Below, in pieces: positions 58,464 to 64,000 of a stretch of 64,000 bases of DNA (positions within the stretch are counted from its first letter, which is position 1; each line of letters starts with the position of its first letter). Made by a program: the position numbers and the translations under genes. Below the pieces are notes generated by a model, which made no database searches, had not been told where the DNA came from, and saw nothing but the letters and a program-made list of their open reading frames with translations. The stretch spans positions 62,001 to 126,000 of the forward strand of contig NZ_JOGB01000019.1 of assembly GCF_000719335.1 (NCBI RefSeq), given 5' to 3'. The stretch comes from Streptomyces sp. NRRL S-87. GTDB taxonomy: Bacteria > Actinomycetota > Actinomycetes > Streptomycetales > Streptomycetaceae.

Positions 58464-59921
58464 ATGTCCATATTCACCGAGCTGGCTCACCAGTACATCG
58501 ACGGGCAGTGGCTTGCCGGTACCGGCTCGTGGGACATCATCGACGTCAACCCCTACAACGGCGAGAAGCTCGCGGCGATCACCGTCGCCACGGTCGAGCA
58601 GGTCGACGAGGCCTACCGGGCCGCCGAGCGCGCCCAGCGCGAATGGGCGCAGGTCAGCCCGTACGCCAGACGCGCCGTCATCGAGGGCGTGCTGCGCCTG
58701 ACCGAGGAGCGCGAGGACGAGCTCGTCGAGGCGATGATCGACGAGCTGGGCGGCACCCGCGCCAAGGCCCGCTACGAGGTCTGGCTCGCCAAGGAGTTCC
58801 TGCGCGAGGCGATCCAGCTCGCCGTCCGGCCCGAGGGACGGATCCTGCCCTCCCTGGTGGAGGGCAAGGAGAACCGGGTCGAGCGGCTGCCCGTCGGCGT
58901 GGTCGCGGTCATCAGCCCGTTCAACTTCCCCTTCCTGGTCACCCTGAAGTCCGTGGCCCCCGCCCTGGCCCTGGGCAACGCGGTCGTCATCAAGCCGAAC
59001 CAGAACGCCCCGGTCACCGGCGGCGGGGTCATCGCCAGGCTCTTCGAGGACGCGGGCCTGCCCGCCGGCCTCCTCAACGTCCTGGTCACCGACATCGCCG
59101 AGATAGGCGACGCGCTGCTCACCCACCCCGTGCCCAAGGTGATCTCCTTCGCCGGCTCGGACCGGGTCGGCCGGCACGTCGGCGCCGTCGCGGCCAAGCA
59201 CTTCAAGCGCACCGTCCTCGAGCTCAGCGGCAACAGCGCGCTCGTCGTCCTCGACGACGCCGACCTCGACTACGCCGTGGACGCGGCCGTCTTCAGCCGC
59301 TTCGTCTACCAGGGGCAGGTCTGCATGGCCGCCAACCGCATCCTGGTGGACCGGGCGGTCGAGCACGACTTCACCGAGCGGTTCGTCAAGCGGGTCCGCT
59401 CCCTCAACACCGGCGACCCGCACGAGGACGACGTGCAGATCGGCCCCCTGATCAACCCCTTCCAGGCCGACGCCCTGACCGCGCTCGTCGACCGCGCGCT
59501 CGAGGAGGGGGCCACCGCGCTCGTCCGCGGCGCCACCCGCGGCAACCTCGTCGAGCCGACCGTGCTGACCGGCCTGCCCGAGGACTCCCCCCTGCTGGGC
59601 CAGGAGATCTTCGGCCCGGTCGCGCTGCTCGTGCCGTTCGACGGCGAGGACGAGGCCGTACGCCTGGCCAACGCGACCCCCTACGGGCTCAGCGGGGCCG
59701 TGCACACGCGCGACGTCGAGCGGGGCGTGCGCTTCGCCAAGCGCGTCGAGGCGGGGATGTTCCACGTCAACGACTCCACGATCTCGGACGAGCCGCTGGC
59801 CGCGTTCGGCGGGGAGAAGGCGTCCGGGCTCGGGCGGCTGAACGGGGACGCGACCGTCGAGGCCTTCACCACCCAGAAGTGGATCTCGATCCAGCACGGG
59901 CGCTCGCACTTCCCGTTCTGA
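58464..59921 (+). CDS. Aldehyde dehydrogenase
   Basis: A 485-residue NAD(P)-dependent aldehyde dehydrogenase. ISPFNFPF and KPNQNAPVTGG line the cofactor site. E253 (LELSGNSA) is the general base and C287 (GQVCMAANR) the nucleophile. EIFGPVALL and NDSTISDEPLAAFGGEKASG follow. The NDSTI and HVND motifs resemble benzaldehyde/vanillin-type dehydrogenases. A TAGGAT box (58401-58406) lies 57 bp upstream. It has no clear operon partner, so the substrate is open. Confidence 0.92.
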   Translation: MSIFTELAHQYIDGQWLAGTGSWDIIDVNPYNGEKLAAITVATVEQVDEAYRAAERAQREWAQVSPYARRAVIEGVLRLTEEREDELVEAMIDELGGTRAKARYEVWLAKEFLREAIQLAVRPEGRILPSLVEGKENRVERLPVGVVAVISPFNFPFLVTLKSVAPALALGNAVVIKPNQNAPVTGGGVIARLFEDAGLPAGLLNVLVTDIAEIGDALLTHPVPKVISFAGSDRVGRHVGAVAAKHFKRTVLELSGNSALVVLDDADLDYAVDAAVFSRFVYQGQVCMAANRILVDRAVEHDFTERFVKRVRSLNTGDPHEDDVQIGPLINPFQADALTALVDRALEEGATALVRGATRGNLVEPTVLTGLPEDSPLLGQEIFGPVALLVPFDGEDEAVRLANATPYGLSGAVHTRDVERGVRFAKRVEAGMFHVNDSTISDEPLAAFGGEKASGLGRLNGDATVEAFTTQKWISIQHGRSHFPF

Positions 59922-60095
59922 GCCGAGCGGGCGGACCGTTTCTGCTTCCTGCGCCGCGGACGCCGCTCCTGAGCCGCGGAATTCTCCCCGCCGTGCCGCG
60001 GGTGATCGCGGACAGAAGCTGACCGCAAGCCCCCGTAGCGTCGTTCCTGTCAGAAGGAAGCAGGCGCAAGCCAGACGCGAAGGCGGCGGTCGGTC

Positions 60096-60638
60096 ATGGT
60101 CACTCACGTTCCCGCGGAATCCCAGGGCGACGAGCGCGGCGCGCTCCTGAACTTCGTCGAGGCCCAGCGCGGTGCCCTGCGGCGGTCCGTCCTCGGCCTC
60201 ACCGCCGAGCAGGCCGCCAGCCGCCCGAGCGCCAGCGAGCTGTCCCTCTCCGGCCTGCTCAAGCACGTCGCGGAGACCGAGCTCAACTGGCTGCGGATGG
60301 CGCAGCAGAAGCCCAACGAGAAGCAGCGCGACGAGTCCACCTGGGCCGACAGCTTCCGGCTGGTCGGCGACGAGTCGGTGGAGGGCGTGCTGGCCTTCTG
60401 GGACGGGGTGGCCGCCGAGCTCGCGGACTTCATCGCGGCCGTGTCCAGCCTCGACGACACCTTCCCCCTGCCGGACCAGCCCTGGTTCCCGAAGGAGGGC
60501 AAGGTCTCGATGCGCTGGTTGCTGCTCCACCTGGTCGAGGAGCACGCCCGGCACGCCGGCCACGCCGACATCATCCGCGAGTCCCTGGACGGCCGGACCG
60601 CCTTCGAGCTGGTCGCCGCCGCCGCGACGGACGCCTGA
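60096..60638 (+). CDS. DinB-fold protein (DUF664)
   Basis: A 180-residue four-helix metalloprotein of the DinB/DUF664 type. KHVAETELNW supplies the first metal histidine, and HLVEEHARHAGHADIIRE the paired histidines on the last helix. Such proteins include thiol-S-transferases that use mycothiol or bacillithiol; in Streptomyces mycothiol is the expected cofactor. The GTG or ATG start region has a weak AGG site. It is followed by the tipA promoter. Confidence 0.87.
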   Translation: MVTHVPAESQGDERGALLNFVEAQRGALRRSVLGLTAEQAASRPSASELSLSGLLKHVAETELNWLRMAQQKPNEKQRDESTWADSFRLVGDESVEGVLAFWDGVAAELADFIAAVSSLDDTFPLPDQPWFPKEGKVSMRWLLLHLVEEHARHAGHADIIRESLDGRTAFELVAAAATDA

Positions 60639-60703
60639 GGGCCGTCCGCCCCGGCGGTCCCCACCCGGCCCCGCCGCGACCCCACCTCCGTCGCCGCCCG
60701 GGC

Positions 60704-60734
60704 TTGCACCTCACGCCGCGTGAGGGGCCAGGCT
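60704..60734 (+). promoter_or_regulatory. tipA promoter, MerR type
   Basis: TTGCAC (60704-60709) and CAGGCT (60729-60734) are separated by 19 bp, the over-long spacing that MerR activators correct. The spacer holds the operator CCTCACG-CCG-CGTGAGG (60709-60725). It closely resembles the known S. lividans ptipA. Confidence 0.9.
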
Positions 60735-60766
60735 GGAGTGCGTACCGAACGACAGGAGCGGGAACG

Positions 60767-61528
60767 ATGAGCTATTCCGTGGGCCAGGTCGCCGGTTTCG
60801 CCGGGGTGACGGTGCGCACGCTGCACCACTACGACGAGATCGGCCTGCTCTCCCCGAGCGGGCGCAACCACGCGGGGCACCGGCGTTACGACGACGCCGA
60901 CCTCGAGCGGCTGCAGCAGGTCCTGTTCTACCGGGAGCTCGGCTTCCCGCTCGAGGAGGTCGCGGTCCTGCTGGACGATCCCGACACCGATCCGCACGAG
61001 CACCTGCGCCGTCAGCACGCGCTGCTGACCGGCCGGATCGATCGGCTCCAGCAGATGGCCAAGGCCGTCGAGCAGGCGATGGAGGCACGCAGAATGAGCA
61101 TCAACCTGACCCCCGAGGAGCGCTTCGAGGTCTTCGGGGACCAGGACCCCGAGCAGTACGCCGACGAGGCCGAGCAGCGGTGGGGCGGCACGGACGCCTA
61201 CAAGGAGTCCGCCCGCCGGACCGCGACGTACACCAAGGAGGACTGGCTGCGCATCCGGGCCGAGGGCGACGCCCTCAACGGGCGGCTCCTCGCCCTGATG
61301 GAGGCGGGGGAGCCGGCCGACTCGGAGGCGGCCATGGACGCCGCGGAGGAGCACCGGGCGCAGATGAGCCGGAACTTCTACGACTGCCCGCACGCGATGC
61401 ACCGCTGCCTCGGTGAGATGTACGTCGCCGACGTCCGCTTCACCGAGAACATCGACAAGGCAGGGCCGGGCCTGGCCGCGTACCTGAGCGCGGCCATCGT
61501 CGCGAACGCGGAGCGGCACGGGGCCTGA
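60767..61528 (+). CDS. tipA: Thiopeptide-responsive MerR regulator TipA
   Basis: A 253-residue protein, the same length as S. lividans TipAL. The N-terminal MerR winged helix (VGQVAGFAGVTVRTLHHYDE) is followed by a long dimerisation helix. The C-terminal TipAS antibiotic-binding domain follows, starting near residue 110 after an internal start, MSINLTPEERFEVFG, that can make the short form. C214 (and C207) in YDCPHAMHRCLGEM is the cysteine that binds thiostrepton covalently. It autoactivates from the adjacent MerR-type promoter. The ribosome site is AGGAGCGGGAA. Confidence 0.97.
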   Translation: MSYSVGQVAGFAGVTVRTLHHYDEIGLLSPSGRNHAGHRRYDDADLERLQQVLFYRELGFPLEEVAVLLDDPDTDPHEHLRRQHALLTGRIDRLQQMAKAVEQAMEARRMSINLTPEERFEVFGDQDPEQYADEAEQRWGGTDAYKESARRTATYTKEDWLRIRAEGDALNGRLLALMEAGEPADSEAAMDAAEEHRAQMSRNFYDCPHAMHRCLGEMYVADVRFTENIDKAGPGLAAYLSAAIVANAERHGA

Positions 61529-61650
61529 TCCGAAGAGCCCCCTAGCCGCAGGGGCGCCGCAGACGGTAAAAAGGTGGCAAAGGAGCCCCCCTCCGGGCTG
61601 GAACCGGGCGGGGGCCCGCCGCGTTCATAATTGTGGGCAACCGCCCGGCG

Positions 61651-61682
61651 CACCTGTCCCCGCGACGGCACACCTGTCCCCG
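61651..61682 (+). repeat. Direct repeat before DedA gene
   Basis: CACCTGTCCCCG occurs at 61651 and 61671, 20 bp apart (two helical turns), upstream of the DedA start. A CATAAT box lies at 61626-61631. Confidence 0.45.
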
Positions 61683-61704
61683 AATCCCAGGAGCCCGGAT
61701 TCCC

Positions 61705-62412
61705 GTGTACACGACGACCCTCGCGACCGGACTCTCCGAGTGGATGTCCCCTGACTACTGGATCTCCAACTTCGGTCTGATCGGCATCCTGGCGATCGTC
61801 TTCGCCGAGTCGGGGCTCTTCGCCTTCCTCCCGGGCGACTCGCTGCTCTTCACCGCCGGTCTGCTGGTCGCCAACGGCCAGTACATCGAGGAGCCGCTCT
61901 GGCTGGTGGTCACGCTGATCGTGGCGGCGGCCGTGCTGGGCGACCAGGTGGGCTACCTGATCGGCAAGTTCTTCGGCCCCAAGCTCTTCAACCGGCCGAA
62001 CTCGAGGCTCTTCAAGCGGGAGAACCTCGACAAGGCGCACGAGTTCATCGAGAAGTTCGGCCCCAAGGCCATCGTGCTGGCCCGCTTCGTCCCGATCGTG
62101 CGGACCTTCGCGCCGATCGTGGCGGGCGCCGGCCGCATGAAGTACCGCACGTTCATCACGTACAACGTGATCGGCGGCCTCGGCTGGGGCGCCGGCGTCA
62201 CGATGGCGGGCTACTGGCTCGGCCAGATCGACCTCATCAAGAACCACGTCGAGTCGATCCTGGTGGTGATCGTCCTGGTGTCGGTGGTCCCGGTCGCCTT
62301 CGAGGTCCTCAAGGCCCGCCGCGAGGCGAAGAGCGCCCCCGCGGCCCCCGCCGGCGCCCAGGACACCGAGTTCACCGCGCCCCCGCAGCGCGGCCGCCAC
62401 GCGCGCCGCTGA
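61705..62412 (+). CDS. DedA-family membrane protein
   Basis: A 235-residue DedA/SNARE-associated (VTT) protein, now linked to undecaprenyl-phosphate or lipid flipping. FAESGLFAFLPGDSLLFTAG is the first re-entrant motif with its acidic residues, followed by GDQVGYLIGKFFG. KFGPKAIVLARFVPIVRTFA with PIVAGAGRM carries the conserved arginines. The C-terminus is a basic, disordered tail. The GTG at 61705 follows AGGAG at a rather long distance; a GTG-type start at 61633 is an alternative. Convergent with the ThrE-like gene, separated by a hairpin. Confidence 0.92.
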   Translation: MYTTTLATGLSEWMSPDYWISNFGLIGILAIVFAESGLFAFLPGDSLLFTAGLLVANGQYIEEPLWLVVTLIVAAAVLGDQVGYLIGKFFGPKLFNRPNSRLFKRENLDKAHEFIEKFGPKAIVLARFVPIVRTFAPIVAGAGRMKYRTFITYNVIGGLGWGAGVTMAGYWLGQIDLIKNHVESILVVIVLVSVVPVAFEVLKARREAKSAPAAPAGAQDTEFTAPPQRGRHARR

Positions 62413-62443
62413 CGCCGTACGCGCACTGCAGACTCCGCACGGA

Positions 62444-62470
62444 GGCCCGGGGCGACCGCCGCCCCGGGCC
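62444..62470. terminator. Terminator between DedA and ThrE-like genes
   Basis: Perfect 11-bp stem (GGCCCGGGGCG and complement), 5-base loop, followed by TTCGTCG; usable in both directions. Confidence 0.7.
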
Positions 62471-62533
62471 TTCGTCGTGCCCCGTGTGCTGCGGGCCTTC
62501 GCCCCGCAGGCGCCGCGCAGCGGCCGGGCGGGC

Positions 62534-63922
62534 TCAGTACCCGCGGGTGCGCTTGGCCGCGCCGCGCTTGGCGGCGCTCGCGCGCACCGGCCCGCGCATG
62601 AACAGGCGCGAGATCTCCGCGCCCAGGTTCACCCCGATCGCGATGGCCAGCGCCAGCGCGGCCGCGTTCACCAGCGAGGCCAGGCCCTTGTCCAGCCGGC
62701 CCTCCGCGATCGACAGCAGCCCGTAGTACGTCGCCGAGCCGGGCAGCAGCGGCCCGATCGCCGCCGTGACGTACGGCAGCGCCGACGCGTACCGGTAGCG
62801 CGAGAACAGCTGGCCGAACAGGCCCACCAGCCCCGCCGCGACCGCGGTGGACGGCACCGGCGGGATGCCGCCGGCGTAGTGCAGCGCCCCGAACGTCACC
62901 CAGGCCACCCCGCCGTTCAGCGACACGATCCACACCGTGGCCCACGGCTGCTGCAGCAGGATCGCGAACGTGAACACGAGCACCAGCGCGGCAGCGATCT
63001 GCACCGGCGGCCGCTCGGTGATCTGCAGGACCTCCTCCGGGTTCGGCGAGGTGTGCAGCTGCAGGCCCAGGTAGAGCACCGCCAGCACGCCGATGATGAT
63101 CCCGATGAAGAGGTACATCACCTCCAGCAGGCGTGCCGAGGCGGTGATGTAGAAGCCGGTCAGGCCGTCCTGTACGGCCGCCACCAGGGCCCGCCCGGGC
63201 AGCAGCGCGAACAGCCCACCGGTGATCACCGCGGAGGCCTTCACGTCCCAGCCCGTCAGGCTGATCGCCACGCCGATCGCGGCCGGCGGCATCGCGGCCA
63301 CCACGAACTGGTAGAACTCCGGCAGCCCGCGCCCCGCGCACACCCATGCCAGCCGGTCGCCCAGGATCGCGCCCAGTGCGGCCGCGAAGAACACGAGCAC
63401 GCCGCCGCCGACCAGGATCGAGGCCGCGCCCGCCAGCAGGCCCGCCGCAGCGGTGAGCACCCAGCCGGGGTAGGGGTGGCGGTTGCGGCGGATCACCGCC
63501 AGCCGCCGGTACGCCTCCTCCAGCGAGATGTCGACCTCGGGCGCGCTGACGTCGTCGACCAGGCGGAACACCGCCGCCAGCCGGTTGTAGTCCGTACCGC
63601 GGCGGCGCACCGTGCGGCTGGCCGAGACCGGGTCGTCGACCAGCGAGGGCTGGTGCGTGATCGACAGCATCGTGAAGGTGACGGTCGGCTCGCACCGGTC
63701 CAGCCCGTACGAGCGGGCCACCGCGAGCATGGCGGCCTCGACGTCCTCCGCGCCCTCCCCGCCGGCCAGCATCAGCTCGCCGATGCGCAGGGTCAGGTCG
63801 AGGACGCGCGGCACGGCCGGGCCGCCCTCGCCGTGCTTCTGGGCCGGCTCCGGCACCGGCCGGTCGCCGACGGGCATGCGCAGCATCGTGCGCATGCGGT
63901 CCTGCCAGGGGGACTCGGTCAT
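62534..63922 (-). CDS. ThrE-like threonine/serine exporter, start may lie further right
   Basis: A protein of at least 462 residues with the ThrE architecture. The N-terminal hydrophilic domain (LTLRIGELMLAGGEGAEDVE) is followed by about ten membrane helices in two blocks (PF06738- and PF12821-like halves in one chain). PGRALVAAVQDGLTGFYITA and LPGSATYYGLLSIAEG are the re-entrant, substrate-linked stretches. The ATG at 63922 is the last start I can support. The frame stays open to the window edge, reading an Ala/Pro/Gly-rich segment (GPPGPPGHQAAADLPFARM), so the true start may lie beyond it. Confidence 0.9.
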   Translation of the reverse strand: MTESPWQDRMRTMLRMPVGDRPVPEPAQKHGEGGPAVPRVLDLTLRIGELMLAGGEGAEDVEAAMLAVARSYGLDRCEPTVTFTMLSITHQPSLVDDPVSASRTVRRRGTDYNRLAAVFRLVDDVSAPEVDISLEEAYRRLAVIRRNRHPYPGWVLTAAAGLLAGAASILVGGGVLVFFAAALGAILGDRLAWVCAGRGLPEFYQFVVAAMPPAAIGVAISLTGWDVKASAVITGGLFALLPGRALVAAVQDGLTGFYITASARLLEVMYLFIGIIIGVLAVLYLGLQLHTSPNPEEVLQITERPPVQIAAALVLVFTFAILLQQPWATVWIVSLNGGVAWVTFGALHYAGGIPPVPSTAVAAGLVGLFGQLFSRYRYASALPYVTAAIGPLLPGSATYYGLLSIAEGRLDKGLASLVNAAALALAIAIGVNLGAEISRLFMRGPVRASAAKRGAAKRTRGY

Positions 63923-64000
63923 CCGGGCGAACGGCAGGTCCGCGGCGGCCTGGTGGCCCGGCGGGCCCGGCGGGCCGGACGGGGCGGCGTACGCGCCGGG

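Overview
The window is a stretch of a Streptomyces chromosome or that of a very close relative. It has very high GC and strong third-position GC. Genes are tightly packed with ATGA/GTGA start-stop overlaps, and many genes have a TANNNT or CANNNT -10 box only 6-8 bases before the start codon (leaderless transcription). It also carries actinomycete markers: a WhiB-like regulator (wblA), bldG, crp, tipA, a Tad pilus locus and a WhiJ-type XRE/DUF397/ATPase set. No phage, insertion sequence, CRISPR array or biosynthetic cluster is visible, so this is core chromosome rather than an accessory island.

Region 1 (about 0.1-16.5 kb) is the wblA-crp-nth-acsA block. It holds wblA; two ArsA/Get3-like ATPases; DUF4177 and RidA-like proteins; a NUDIX hydrolase with a metallo-beta-lactamase-fold hydrolase; a small L7/L12-tail membrane protein; a nucleotidyltransferase; crp; endonuclease III; a second NUDIX hydrolase; a MarP-like membrane serine protease; an epoxide-hydrolase-like enzyme; a holin-fold membrane protein; nhaA; and acsA. 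From general knowledge this order parallels the M. tuberculosis whiB4-to-acs region, so it is an old actinobacterial neighbourhood linking redox sensing, DNA repair, acid stress and acetate metabolism.

Region 2 (16.7-30.1 kb) has a SulP transporter fused to a beta-carbonic anhydrase, a deacetylase-like lipoprotein, a CooC-like ATPase divergent from a degenerate Fic-fold protein, a HAD phosphatase, and the Tad locus (ssd-tadA-tadB-tadC-flp-tadE-tadG-like). The Tad operon is preceded by DnaA-box-like sequences. Region 3 (30-46 kb) holds an MrfA/YprA-type helicase, bldG with its partner anti-sigma factor, the proton-pumping pyrophosphatase, a lipoprotein, a methyltransferase, topA, and a giant thymidylate kinase fused to a transporter-like membrane domain and a long Ala/Glu coiled-coil tail.

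Region 4 (46-64 kb) contains a 36-bp minisatellite, holB, a secreted tripeptidyl-aminopeptidase-like lipoprotein, tRNA-Thr(CGT), a GNAT acetyltransferase, an SigE-family sigma factor with its membrane partner, a family A DNA polymerase, a DUF2786 protein, the DUF397/ATPase/XRE regulatory set with a shared operator-like motif, an aldehyde dehydrogenase, a DinB-fold protein, tipA with a textbook MerR-type promoter, a DedA protein and a ThrE-like exporter running towards the right edge.

Start codons were chosen from ribosome-binding sites, overlaps or leaderless -10 boxes. Family assignments come from motifs read by eye, without database searches. Comparisons with S. coelicolor or M. tuberculosis gene order are from general knowledge.
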